Positions 27,270-37,012 of a stretch of DNA of 64,000 nt are shown in pieces. The stretch lies in the NCBI RefSeq assembly GCF_000018405.1, contig NC_009943.1:447255-511254 (forward strand), read 5' to 3'. A program made the position numbers and the translations under genes. The DNA is from Desulfosudis oleivorans Hxd3. Its GTDB lineage: Bacteria; Desulfobacterota; Desulfobacteria; Desulfobacterales; Desulfosudaceae. Below the pieces are notes generated by a model. The model had not been told where the DNA came from. It did not search any database and was given only the letters and a program-made list of their open reading frames with translations. Within the stretch, counting starts at the first letter, position 1. Every line of letters starts with the position of its first letter.

Positions 27270-28619
27270 ATGTTCAATCACGTCCCGCGCCTGCTCAGGC
27301 TGGCTTTCCCCCTGATTCTTTCATCCTCGGCCGTCATGACCATGCAGATCATTGATACGATCGTGCTGTCGTGGCACTCGGCCGAGGCCGTGGCGGCCAT
27401 GGGACCTTCCAGCCTGGCCGTGATCCTGTTCCAGGGTTTTTTATACGGCATCGCCGCCTATGCCGGCACCTTTGTGGCCCACAGCCACGGACGCGGGGAC
27501 AGCATGGGCGTTAAAAAATCCACGTGGATGGGCATTCATGCCGCCCTGTTTTCCGGCCTGGCGGCACTGATCGCTGCCTGGCCCCTGGCCCGGCTGTTTC
27601 TGCTGATGGGCCACGATCCACTGGTGGCCCGGTATGAGATGACCTATTTCTGGATCTGCATGGCCGGATCTTTTTTCCCGGTGGCCGGCGGCGCACTGGC
27701 CGGCTGGCTCTCCGGCATCGGCCGCACCCTTGCCATCACCTGGGTCATGCTTTTTGCGTTTACCATCAATGCCGTGCTGACCTGGGCCCTGGTGCTGGGC
27801 AGGTGTGGCCTGCCTCAAATGGGTATTGCCGGCGCGGCCATCGGCACCGTGACCGCGGAAATGATCTCCGCCAGCCTGTTCACGATCCTGTTTGCAAGGG
27901 CCGGCGGGTTCGGCGAGGCAGCGGCCCGCCGGTTTGAATGGCCCGCCTTCCGCCATTTTCTCTTGCTGGCCGTGCCCGTGGGGTTAAGGATCAGCGGCGA
28001 ACTGGTGGCCTGGACCCTGTTTCTGGTGATCATCGGCCGGCTGGGCGTGGCAGAGCTGGCCGCCTCCAGCATCGCCTTCCGCATCAACGGCCTGGCCTTT
28101 TTCCCGGCCATCGGCCTGGCCCAGGCCGCGGGCATCCTGGTGGGTCAGGCCCGGGGCGCCGGGAAAGACCATGATGTACCGGCCATTGCCTGGCAGTCCC
28201 TGGCCGTGGGTGAGGCGTGGATGCTGGCCATGGCCCTGCTGTTTGCCCTGGCCCCGGCCCCGCTGATGTCGGTTTTTGCCGGCTTCGGGCCGGAAAGCGC
28301 CCAAATCGTGGCCGCCGGCATCCTGATTTTAAAATTCGTGGCCCTTTACTGCATTCTGGACGCGGCCAACATCATCATCGGGTGGGTGCTGGCCGCCGCC
28401 GGGGACACCCGGTGGCTGGCCTGGGCCTACTGCGCCTCTTCCGGCGTGTTTCTCGCGCTGCTCTGGCTGGTGGACCGGACCATGCCCGGCCTGGTCACGG
28501 AATGGACCCTGGCCACGATTTTTATCGGCACCACGGCCGTGATCTGGATGGTGCGGTTTCAGTCCGGGGCCTGGCAAAAGGCCCGGGTGCTGCGGGAGAC
28601 TGTTGTACCGACGGTTTAA
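27270..28619 (+). CDS. MATE-family efflux transporter
   Basis: 449 residues with about twelve hydrophobic helices in two similar halves. The N-terminal pattern RLAFPLILSSSAVMTMQIID and the conserved GxxxD/E-rich first half match the MATE (NorM/DinF) family, which exports cationic or organic compounds using Na+ or H+. The start ATG at 27270 has no strong ribosome site. No neighbour explains its substrate; the dispersed repeats on both sides suggest a single-gene unit. Confidence 0.85.
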   Translation: MFNHVPRLLRLAFPLILSSSAVMTMQIIDTIVLSWHSAEAVAAMGPSSLAVILFQGFLYGIAAYAGTFVAHSHGRGDSMGVKKSTWMGIHAALFSGLAALIAAWPLARLFLLMGHDPLVARYEMTYFWICMAGSFFPVAGGALAGWLSGIGRTLAITWVMLFAFTINAVLTWALVLGRCGLPQMGIAGAAIGTVTAEMISASLFTILFARAGGFGEAAARRFEWPAFRHFLLLAVPVGLRISGELVAWTLFLVIIGRLGVAELAASSIAFRINGLAFFPAIGLAQAAGILVGQARGAGKDHDVPAIAWQSLAVGEAWMLAMALLFALAPAPLMSVFAGFGPESAQIVAAGILILKFVALYCILDAANIIIGWVLAAAGDTRWLAWAYCASSGVFLALLWLVDRTMPGLVTEWTLATIFIGTTAVIWMVRFQSGAWQKARVLRETVVPTV

Positions 28620-28929
28620 AGTGCGCCGCCCACAAGGAACGCAGGAACCATTTGACATGTTGCAATAAACCGCTTATAAGCATCAACCCATGAGTACCGG
28701 TTTTGACATTCTACGATTCTGCCCCACGGTTTTGCGCCTGTCTGCGTTCGCAGGGGCCACGGAACCGGTGCGAACAGAGACACCCCCCTGCCTGACGCCG
28801 CCCTGATGCTTTCGCGTTCCGGGAAAACCCCCGTCTGCCAGACTGTTTTTTTTTGCACAACGCATTGACTTGGCCGGAGCGACGGGCATCATGCCCGCCG
28901 GCCCGATAACTTTTGAGACTGTTTAAAAA
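28620..28929. other. 310-base intergenic region without a gene
   Basis: No convincing frame or structured RNA was seen. It separates the MATE transporter from prfC. The prfC promoter may be close to its start, where the sequence turns AT-rich (about 28905-28928), but no clear -35/-10 pair could be chosen. Confidence 0.5.
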
Positions 28930-30525
<1,596 letters not shown>

Positions 30526-30668
30526 CCCGGCGGCCAACCCGGCCGAAAAACAAAACAGATCCCGAAGGCAGGCCCGGTCAGCCACTTGCGCCCCCTGGCA
30601 GTCAGTCCGCTTTGTCAGGCAACGCCTGACCTTTTGGTGACAAAGGCAAAAGGCAGGTCCCTGCCTGG

Positions 30669-31841
30669 TCAATTCGTACCCGGTAGTTCCGTGCCGCGAC
30701 TCATGATCTCGATATAGCCGGCATAGCTGAACAACCGGTTACGCTTCTGGGCGGTCAGCTCTTTGACGATGCCGAGCTTTTCCAGGTGGCCGAGCGCCTT
30801 GTTAACCGTGGCCGGGGTGAGACCGGTTTTTTCCACCAGTGAGCCCGAAGTGGCGATGGGATGCTCCATCAGCCCCCGATGAACCTGCAGGGTCGAGGCC
30901 GCCGCCCGGCCGAGGTCCCTGATTTTGCCGCGGTCCTGGCGTGACAGGTCGAGAAGCTGCTGGGCGGTTTCCACCGCCTGGGTAGCGGTAACGACCACTG
31001 CTTCGGCAAAAAAGTCGAGCCATGCTTCCCAGTCGCCGGTCAGGCGCACGTTGTTGAGCAGCTCGTAGTAATACTGCCTGTGTGTTTTGAAGTAGAGGCT
31101 GAGGTAGAGCATCGGCTCCCGCAGCACCTTCTGTTCACACAACAGCAGCGTGATCAGCAGACGCCCCAGACGGCCGTTACCATCAAGGAACGGGTGGATC
31201 GTCTCGAACTGCACATGGGCCAGCGCCGCCTTGAGCAATACCGGGGTCGGCTCCGGCTGGTCGTGCAGGAAGAGCTCCAGCTTGCTCATGCACTCCAGCA
31301 CCTCTTCGGCCGGAGGCGGAACAAAGGCCGCGTTGCCCGGCCGGGTGCCGCCGATCCAGTTCTGGCTGCGGCGGAACTCACCCGGGGCCTGCATACTGCC
31401 CCGCCCCTTGGTCAGCAGCACGCCATGGATCTCGCGGAGCAGCCGCAGCGACAGCGGCAGCCCTTCCTCCAGCAGGCGCAGCCCATGTTCGAGGGCCGCG
31501 ACATAGTTGCTGACCTCCCGCACGTCATCCAGCGGCACGCCGGGCGCCTGATCCAGTTCGAACAGCAGCAGGTCGGACAGGGACGACTGGGTCCCCTCGA
31601 TCATGGAGGAGAGCACCGCTTCCTTGCGGACGTACATGTAGAGGAACAGCGAGGTGTCCGGCAGCAGGGTCGAGACGCTGTCCAGCCGTCCGAGCGCCAG
31701 CAGTGCCTTGTCGAACTTGCTGCGCAACTCCAGCGTCCAGTTGATGGGCGGACGCGGGGGCAGCGGTGAAGGCACAAAGGCCTTGGCCGTCTCCCCTACC
31801 GTCGATATGGTCACGTATCTGCCTTGGAGTTCTCGCTTCAT
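30669..31841 (-). CDS. Fic-family protein (class II, with inhibitory motif and HTH)
   Basis: 390 residues. The Fic active site HPFLDGNGRLGR lies near residue 215-226; Fic enzymes transfer AMP or similar groups to proteins. The SSMIEGTQ segment (near residue 80) fits the (S/T)xxxE(G/N) inhibitory helix placed before the Fic core, so activity should be autoinhibited. A C-terminal winged-helix (LVEKTGLTPATVNKALGHLEKLG) suggests DNA binding. A second Fic gene lies just upstream on the same strand. The start could be downstream of 31841; the ATG is followed by KRELQGRYV. Confidence 0.87.
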   Translation of the reverse strand: MKRELQGRYVTISTVGETAKAFVPSPLPPRPPINWTLELRSKFDKALLALGRLDSVSTLLPDTSLFLYMYVRKEAVLSSMIEGTQSSLSDLLLFELDQAPGVPLDDVREVSNYVAALEHGLRLLEEGLPLSLRLLREIHGVLLTKGRGSMQAPGEFRRSQNWIGGTRPGNAAFVPPPAEEVLECMSKLELFLHDQPEPTPVLLKAALAHVQFETIHPFLDGNGRLGRLLITLLLCEQKVLREPMLYLSLYFKTHRQYYYELLNNVRLTGDWEAWLDFFAEAVVVTATQAVETAQQLLDLSRQDRGKIRDLGRAAASTLQVHRGLMEHPIATSGSLVEKTGLTPATVNKALGHLEKLGIVKELTAQKRNRLFSYAGYIEIMSRGTELPGTN

Positions 31842-31987
31842 CCTGCCTGCCTTAAACCTAAAATAAGCGCTGCCGTTATTTTACCTTTAAGTGCTATCCT
31901 AAAATAAACAGACAAAAACAGAAAAGCAACGTTTTTCGGATTTTTCTTATCGGGCCGGTAAGACAGGGGATTTTGGGATATCGAGCA

Positions 31988-32021
31988 CCGGTAGGGGCGA
32001 CCCGCCGGTCGCCCCTACCGG
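31988..32021. repeat. 14-bp perfect inverted repeat (GGGGCGACCCGCCGGTCGCCCC type)
   Basis: CCGGTAGGGGCGAC (31988-32001) and GTCGCCCCTACCGG (32008-32021) pair perfectly around a 6-base loop. It lies between the two fic genes. Shorter relatives occur at 33111-33131 and about 34836-34848. There is no T-tract, so it is a repeat rather than an obvious terminator. Confidence 0.7.
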
Positions 32022-32049
32022 CAGCCTTCACTTTCCGCGTTGCTGTAAG

Positions 32050-33060
32050 TTACCCTTTGCCATGCTGCGTCATTCGTTTGCGCCCCTTGTCGGTCAGCCG
32101 GTATTTCTGCTTGCTGCTGCGCGGCTTGTCGGGAATGGTCATCTCAATCAGGCCGGATTCCAGAGCGGGGAGCAGATAGGCCTTGCGGAAATGTTCATCA
32201 TCTTTCAGTCCAAGCGACTCTTTGAGCTGTTGCCGGGTCATCTCTCCGGCAAGAACTGAGAGCAGTCGAACTTCCGGGGTAGCTTCCGGGGTCACTTCCG
32301 GGGTCGAAGTGGTCACCGTATCCAGGATCATCCGCAGCATGAAGGATATAAAGGGCGAAGAATCGGCCTTTCGGGTACTCTCCTGTAATGCCTCATAATA
32401 TTCAACCTGATGTTCAAAGACCATGCTTTCTACCGGGATATGGGCAAACAGGGGATTCCAGCGCGAAAGAATCAGGCTCTGCCACAGCCGCCCCACCCGG
32501 CCGTTGCCGTCGGCAAAGGGATGGATGAATTCAAACTCGTAGTGAAAGATCGAGCTGGCAATAAGCGGGTGGGTATCGGTGACAGCCAGCCAGGAAAACA
32601 GATCGCCCATCAATCGCGGCACCCGCTTCGCCGCAGGCGCCATGTGGATCACCTGCTGGCCCTCCATCACCCCCACGCCGCCGTGCCGATACAGCCCCGC
32701 CTCGTCGATCAGGCCGGACATGAGAATCCGGTGTGCTTCCAGCAGATCTTTTTCCGCCTCGGGCTTCCAGGTATCGAACCGATCGTAGGCGGCCAGGGCG
32801 TTTTTCACCTCCCGCACCTCACGGGGCGGCGCGATCACCCGCTTGCCCTCCAGAATCGCGGTGATCTGGGCCTCGCTTAATGTATTGCCCTCGATGGCCA
32901 GGGATCCCCGAATGGTGCGAATGCGGTTGACTCTCCGCAGCCGCAGGGCCTTGGCCTGATCGGTGATTACAGATAGTCGCCCGATGGCTTCGCTGATCTC
33001 GGCGACCCGGTTTACAATCTCCGGGGTGATGGTGCAGGGCGGTTGATAATTGGTTTTCAT
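32050..33060 (-). CDS. Fic-family protein with C-terminal winged helix (second copy)
   Basis: 336 residues from the ATG at 33060, nine bases after GGAGG; the ATG three codons earlier is too close to that site. The Fic motif is HPFADGNGRVGR and the inhibitory helix is SLAIEGN in RTIRGSLAIEGNTLSE. A TPEVTPEATPEV linker, encoded by three tandem 12-base units (about 32266-32304), leads to a winged-helix domain ending at the C-terminus. It is not a close copy of the neighbouring Fic protein. The target is unknown. Confidence 0.87.
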   Translation of the reverse strand: MKTNYQPPCTITPEIVNRVAEISEAIGRLSVITDQAKALRLRRVNRIRTIRGSLAIEGNTLSEAQITAILEGKRVIAPPREVREVKNALAAYDRFDTWKPEAEKDLLEAHRILMSGLIDEAGLYRHGGVGVMEGQQVIHMAPAAKRVPRLMGDLFSWLAVTDTHPLIASSIFHYEFEFIHPFADGNGRVGRLWQSLILSRWNPLFAHIPVESMVFEHQVEYYEALQESTRKADSSPFISFMLRMILDTVTTSTPEVTPEATPEVRLLSVLAGEMTRQQLKESLGLKDDEHFRKAYLLPALESGLIEMTIPDKPRSSKQKYRLTDKGRKRMTQHGKG

Positions 33061-33242
33061 GCCATCCATGCCTCCACGCCATATTCGGTTATCTGTTCCC
33101 GGATTTCGTTGGGGCGACCCGCCGGTCGCCCATTACATCCGTGTCCATAACCACCTTGAAAAATGTCGAAACCTTCATGAAATGTTCGGGTTAGGATCGA
33201 CTATATCATCTGCCATGGCGCATGCAAAATAAAAACAGGACC

Positions 33243-33356
33243 TGGCAGCCAACGGAATTGACCCTGCCGGCACAGCATGCTAACTTTTGCACACTGTCCT
33301 CAGGGAGGGTTTTACGTGAACGTCCATAACGGCACACGCAAAGTTTCGTGGCCATG
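33243..33356 (+). repeat. Leader repeat upstream of the second mgtE, copy A
   Basis: About 114 bases roughly 75 percent similar by eye to 34876-34990. Shared blocks include GGCAGCCAACGGA, TTGACC, ACAGCATGCTAA, a strong GAGGG ribosome site and TGAACGTC. A TTATGAAAT/TCATGAAATGTTCGGG block also precedes both copies. Copy A lies in front of mgtE2 and copy B behind it. Confidence 0.65.
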
Positions 33357-33393
33357 TGACGGAAGCCCATCAACAGCGAATCCAGCCTTTTAA
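33316..33393 (+). CDS. Putative 25-residue leader peptide upstream of the second mgtE
   Basis: A GTG at 33316 is preceded by GGGAGGG with a 6-7 base spacer and encodes MNVHNGTRKVSWPCDGSPST plus five residues. It stops 19 bases before the mgtE2 start. The first mgtE also has a short ORF with a strong ribosome site in its leader. The equivalent ORF in leader copy B (34948-35106) starts MNV too but is longer. Function as a regulatory leader is inferred from position. Confidence 0.4.
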   Translation: MNVHNGTRKVSWPCDGSPSTANPAF

Positions 33394-33412
33394 AAGCATG
33401 GGAGTTTTTCAA

Positions 33413-34792
33413 ATGAACGCCATCGTGACGGACAAAACAGACAAACCCTGGGAAAAATTGCATGAACTGATCACCGGCGCGGGCACGGAGGAAATTCTGG
33501 CCTTTTTTGATTTCCTGGGGGCCGCGGAAACCGCCCGCACCATCTCCCGCATCCATCCCGAAGACCAGGTCCGCCTGTTTTCAATACTGACACCGGCGGA
33601 TGCGGCGGATATCATCGAAGAAATTTCCGACACCCAGGCGGCGGACCTGATTGAAGATTTACCCCCGGAAATGGCGGCCGCCATTCTTGAAGAACTGGAC
33701 AGCGACCATGTGGTGGATGTGCTGGGGGAAATCAGCGATCATCGGGCAGAGGCCATTTTGGATGAAATGGATATTGAAGGCGCCCGGGAGGCCCGGCAGT
33801 TTTTGGAATATCCCCCCGACTCCGCCGGCGGCCTGATGGTCTCCGAGTTTCTGGCATATCCCGAGGGGTTGCGGGTGAGCGACATATTAAAAGATCTTCA
33901 AAAAAACCGGGAAACCTATACAGGCTACAATGTCCAGTACCTCTATGTAACAGAAAAGGATAACAGGCTGGCCGGTGTGCTGCGGATGCATGATCTGCTC
34001 TTTCCGTCCAAAGACGCCTATCTCCGGGATCTGATGATCAAAAATCCACTAAAGGTGTCCGTGGATACACCCCTTGAAAAACTGCGCCATTTTTTTGAAG
34101 AGCACCGGCTGTTTGGAGTGCCGGTGGTGGACGGTGACGGCAGGATGCAGGGGGTGGTGCTGCCGGAAGCTGTGGAAGAGGCGTCCCGGAAGCGTTCTGT
34201 GCGCCAGTTTTTGGGATTCAGCGGTATTGTCGGCGGCGAAGAATTCCGGTCCATGCCGCTGCTGGTCCGGTCCGGCCGCCGTCTGTCCTGGTTGAGCCTC
34301 AACATTGTACTGAATGTTATTGCTGCCAGTGTGATTGCCATGTATCAGGACACCCTGTCCGCGGCCATTGCGCTGGCCGTATTCCTGCCCATGGTCAGTG
34401 ACATGAGCGGCTGCTCCGGTAATCAGGCCGTGGCCGTATCCATGCGGGAGCTGAGCCTGGGACTGATTCGGCCCAATGAGCTGATACGGGTACTTTTAAA
34501 GGAAGCGGGATTGGGGTTGATCAACGGCGCGGCCCTGGGACTGCTTCTGGGTATACTGGCATTCATGTGGAAGGGGAATTTTTATCTCGGGCTCGTGGTA
34601 GGAAGTGCGCTGGCAGCCAACACCGTTGTGGCGGTGATGTTGGGCGGTATTCTTCCCCTGCTTTTAAAACGGATGAAAATGGACCCGGCCCTGGTGTCTT
34701 CTCCCCTGCTCACTACGGTGACCGATATGTGCGGATTCTTCTTTGTGCTCAGCTTCGCCACCGCCGTCATGGCAAAACTCAGCGGGGTATAG
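33413..34792 (+). CDS. mgtE: MgtE-like magnesium transporter (second copy)
   Basis: 459 residues from the ATG at 33413, preceded by GGGAG; an earlier ATG at 33356 would overlap the leader ORF. The same layout as the first copy is visible: N-domain, CBS pair (LMVSEFLAYPEGLRVSDILK onward) and five membrane helices. The pore signature reads DMSGCSGNQAVAVSMREL instead of the first copy's DTGGNTGSQ, so ion selectivity or gating may differ; a cobalt or other divalent role is possible. It is flanked by the two leader repeats and followed by a recombinase remnant. Confidence 0.87.
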   Translation: MNAIVTDKTDKPWEKLHELITGAGTEEILAFFDFLGAAETARTISRIHPEDQVRLFSILTPADAADIIEEISDTQAADLIEDLPPEMAAAILEELDSDHVVDVLGEISDHRAEAILDEMDIEGAREARQFLEYPPDSAGGLMVSEFLAYPEGLRVSDILKDLQKNRETYTGYNVQYLYVTEKDNRLAGVLRMHDLLFPSKDAYLRDLMIKNPLKVSVDTPLEKLRHFFEEHRLFGVPVVDGDGRMQGVVLPEAVEEASRKRSVRQFLGFSGIVGGEEFRSMPLLVRSGRRLSWLSLNIVLNVIAASVIAMYQDTLSAAIALAVFLPMVSDMSGCSGNQAVAVSMRELSLGLIRPNELIRVLLKEAGLGLINGAALGLLLGILAFMWKGNFYLGLVVGSALAANTVVAVMLGGILPLLLKRMKMDPALVSSPLLTTVTDMCGFFFVLSFATAVMAKLSGV

Positions 34793-34875
34793 AAGAGGCG
34801 ACCGGCTGGCCGCCGTTTTGTTGGTGTCCGGATATGGGGCGACCCGCGTCGAAAAATTTTATGAAATATTCGGGC

Positions 34876-34990
34876 CGGCAGCCAACGGAGTTGACCTTGC
34901 AGACACAGCATGCTAATTTTTCTTCACTATCCTGAGGAGGGTGTTACATGAACGTCTATGTTGGCATTGGCAAAACTTGCGTGGCTGTAA
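34876..34990 (+). repeat. Leader repeat downstream of the second mgtE, copy B
   Basis: This is the diverged partner of 33243-33356. It carries GAGGAGGG and an ATG at 34948 opening a 52-codon frame (34948-35106, starting MNVYVGIGKTC) that no longer leads to an mgtE gene but runs into a recombinase remnant. It looks like a leftover leader whose original downstream gene was lost or replaced. Confidence 0.6.
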
Positions 34991-35087
34991 AACGCGGTTT
35001 GACCAGAGCGGCCATCAAACACCGCATTCAGGTTTATCATGGTCAACACGCCAAAAGAAAAAACAGGGCATTGTTGATGACGTACAG

Positions 35088-35285
35088 TTCGGGCGGAAAT
35101 ATTTAAACGTCTGGTGGGACCGGGCCTGTAAAAACCTGGGGGTTGAAGACGTTAATCTTTACGGCGGCACCGGCCAGACCACAAACAAGGTCTTTGACCG
35201 GTATTTCCAGCCCCAGAAACAAGAGCATGTCAAGGTAGTGACAGCTATTCAGAAACTGAAAGAAGATGCCAGGAGCAGATCGTAA
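35088..35285 (+). pseudogene. Tyrosine recombinase remnant with internal deletion
   Basis: The frame encodes KYLNVWWDRACKNLGVEDVN, then LYGGTGQTTNKVFDRYFQPQ and a short tail. This resembles the C-terminal end of phage-type tyrosine recombinases, in which LYGGTRHS... and a later ...TTNKAFERYFQ are normally about 25 residues apart. Here they are joined directly, so the Arg-His-Arg part of the active site is gone. There is no upstream catalytic domain. It is a decayed mobile-element gene beside an integron-like cassette pair, but it is not recognisably an IntI integrase. Confidence 0.6.
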
Positions 35286-35372
35286 ATTTCAAGCAGAATG
35301 TGAATAATACGTCTTAGAAGCACAAAAAATAGAACCAATATAATCTATGATCGGTCAAGAGAGGAGGAAGAA

Positions 35373-35822
35373 ATGAAGAAAGTGCTTATTGCTTTTATCA
35401 TTTGCATTGCCGCCACGGCATTCGCCTTGGAGGACACCCCGTCGAATCGGCAGAAAGAAGCCGCCCGCTATCTGAAAACAACTCCACCTGCGGATATGAT
35501 GAAGGACATGGCACAGAAGGTGTCCATGAATCTGCCTCCAGAGAATCGTGAAGAGTTCAAAGCACTGCTCACAAAACACTTGGATCTGGAGGCCTTCACC
35601 AAGATCATGAAGGATTCCATGGAAAAGCATTTCACAGCCGACGAACTCAAAGCCCTTGCCGATTTCTACGGATCGCCGGTTGGAAAATCGGCGATGAATA
35701 AGTTCGGAGACTACATGGGTGATATTATGCCCGCTATTCAAGCTGAACTACTCAAGGCACATGCGGAGGCAATCAAGGAGAACGCCGAAGCCAACCGCCA
35801 AAAACAGAATGCGGAAGAATGA
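35373..35822 (+). CDS. DUF2059-domain periplasmic protein (cassette 1 gene)
   Basis: 149 residues with a signal peptide (about 1-18, ending AFA). KMMKDM-type helices follow, then LTKHLDLEAFTKIMKDSMEK and FTADELKALADFYGSPVGKSAMNKF, the characteristic DUF2059 pattern. The family's function is unknown. The C-terminal 30 residues are highly charged. AGAGGAGGA precedes the ATG. The stop TGA is the first part of an attC-like site and the start lies about 23 bases after a matching boundary sequence, so the gene sits in a cassette of about 540 bases. Confidence 0.8.
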   Translation: MKKVLIAFIICIAATAFALEDTPSNRQKEAARYLKTTPPADMMKDMAQKVSMNLPPENREEFKALLTKHLDLEAFTKIMKDSMEKHFTADELKALADFYGSPVGKSAMNKFGDYMGDIMPAIQAELLKAHAEAIKENAEANRQKQNAEE

Positions 35823-35895
35823 CCGAACCAGTCGCTGAACCGGACTTGGGAAAAAGCTGCGCTTTTTCCCAGGCCGGTTAGCTCAACGTTGGAGC
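35821..35895 (+). repeat. attC-like recombination site 1
   Basis: The site begins with GACCGAAC and ends with GTTGGAGC. In between, GGGAAAAAGC (35848-35857) pairs perfectly with GCTTTTTCCC (35861-35870) and CCGG with CCGG. GCTGAACC faces GGTTAGC, leaving an unpaired G at 35857-20 (position 35837), like the extrahelical base of attC sites. AAC (35826-35828) pairs with GTT (35888-35890). The layout matches integron attC sites; the GTTGGAG core deviates from GTTRRRY at its last base. Confidence 0.7.
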
Positions 35896-35899
35896 ACGG

Positions 35900-36448
35900 A
35901 TGAAGAAGATGCGGAATATATTGAGCAATGCTCTCATCCTTGTGGCTTTCGCTCTGCTTGTCGCTGGACTGATCCTGTCGTTCCTGGGCAAGTCCACGAA
36001 TCTCGCCACATACGGTGCCGCCTTCCTGTGCTTCATCTTCTCTCAGCTTCATCGGTTTGAGTCGTTCGAAGGGCTTGGTCTTAAGGCCAAGGTGAGGGAC
36101 ATCGAGGAGACGGTAGACACGCTAATATCGTCCTCGGCGTCGGACACCGAGGAGAAAATCGACACTCCCGTCTCAATCGAAGACCTGACGAAGGAGCTGA
36201 ATCTCTCTCACAGTAGTGAAGCAGCTTTGGACACAATCCTGAGGCGACTTCAGGACTCAAAGTTCTCCTTCAGATCAATCAGCGGCCTTGCCAAGGACAC
36301 GCGAATGACTCGCCACACCGTAGAGTCGGTCCTCGCCAGGCTCTACGACTTGGGATACCTGCACAAGGCACATTCGAAATCAAAGGGCTTGCTCTGGTCT
36401 CTATCCGAAAAGGGCAAGGCCGTCCGCCTACTGAAATACGAGGAGTGA
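35900..36448 (+). CDS. Membrane-anchored winged-helix protein (cassette 2 gene)
   Basis: 182 residues. Two hydrophobic helices (about 9-30 and 34-48) are followed by a charged, probably coiled segment (to about 100). A C-terminal helix-turn-helix (about 118-182) contains SGLAKDTRMTRHTVESVLAR and LWSLSEKGKAVR. It may be a membrane-linked DNA-binding or signalling protein; no named family was recognised. It starts four bases after the attC-like core GTTGGAGC, whose GGAG may serve as ribosome site. Base use is plainer (more A/T) than in the neighbouring housekeeping genes. Confidence 0.65.
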   Translation: MKKMRNILSNALILVAFALLVAGLILSFLGKSTNLATYGAAFLCFIFSQLHRFESFEGLGLKAKVRDIEETVDTLISSSASDTEEKIDTPVSIEDLTKELNLSHSSEAALDTILRRLQDSKFSFRSISGLAKDTRMTRHTVESVLARLYDLGYLHKAHSKSKGLLWSLSEKGKAVRLLKYEE

Positions 36449-36450
36449 TT

Positions 36451-36508
36451 GCTCCAACAAGGCCATTGAGGCGCCGCTTGACAGCCCGCTCAATGGCCGA
36501 CGTTACAT
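36451..36508 (+). repeat. attC-like recombination site 2
   Basis: Begins GCTCCAAC (36451-36458), which is the exact reverse complement of GTTGGAGC that ends site 1, the relation expected between the two ends of one cassette. GGCCATTGAG (36461-36470) pairs perfectly with CTCAATGGCC (36489-36498), and AAC (36456-36458) with GTT (36502-36504). The site starts two bases after the stop of the cassette gene. The outer core GTTACAT departs from GTTRRRY. Confidence 0.7.
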
Positions 36509-37012
36509 TCCGCTACACATTTCGGTAGGCAGGGGGAGCCAAAGAATAGAATTTCATGGGGAGGCGTGCCGAGCCGTAGCTTGCGCGTCGGCTTTTGATT
36601 TTGCCCGACTTCGCCCTTCGGCTACGTCGCGGCAGCCTTCGCTTTTCGCGTTGCTGAAAGCGAAGGATGGTGGAGGGCTCGCCGCCTTCCAAAAACTTAG
36701 TCTCCCCAGCGCCGACACATTAAAAGTCCTTTATTTACAATGCCTTGAGAACCTCTGAGTCACGTTCTCCGCATCCCTACGCGGGAAATCCTTTTCTCCA
36801 CATTTTCCCCAAACAGAGAACGGACGTGGGTTCGATTCCCGTTTGCACATCAAACGCGGTGATATCGCAACTCAAGTCTCCATTATTTCGTTCTCTTTGT
36901 TTATGCATGACCCTCCCCGTGAGCAACCCTTTTTATAACCGTTCTCGTTCTCCCGCAGTTAACTGAGAACCTCTCGATATCAATGGGTTATTAAAAATCC
37001 AGTCCTTTAATG
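36509..37012. other. Gene-free junction region with a tRNA-like fragment
   Basis: About 500 bases without a supported gene. A T-arm-like sequence GTGGGTTCGATTCCCGT at about 36825-36843, followed by TTGCACA, resembles a tRNA 3' fragment, but no 5' tRNA half was found. TGAGAACCTCT occurs twice (36754 and 36965) with nearby GTTCTC inverses. ATGGTGGAGG near 36665 matches the tmRNA 3' end region (56574-56583). Confidence 0.5.

Noticed and set aside
32266-32304. Short tandem repeat as a separate element
   Set aside because: It is in frame inside the Fic gene and encodes the TPEV linker.
35088-35285. Integron integrase for the cassette pair
   Set aside because: The remnant matches phage-type recombinases and lacks the IntI-specific patch and catalytic residues.
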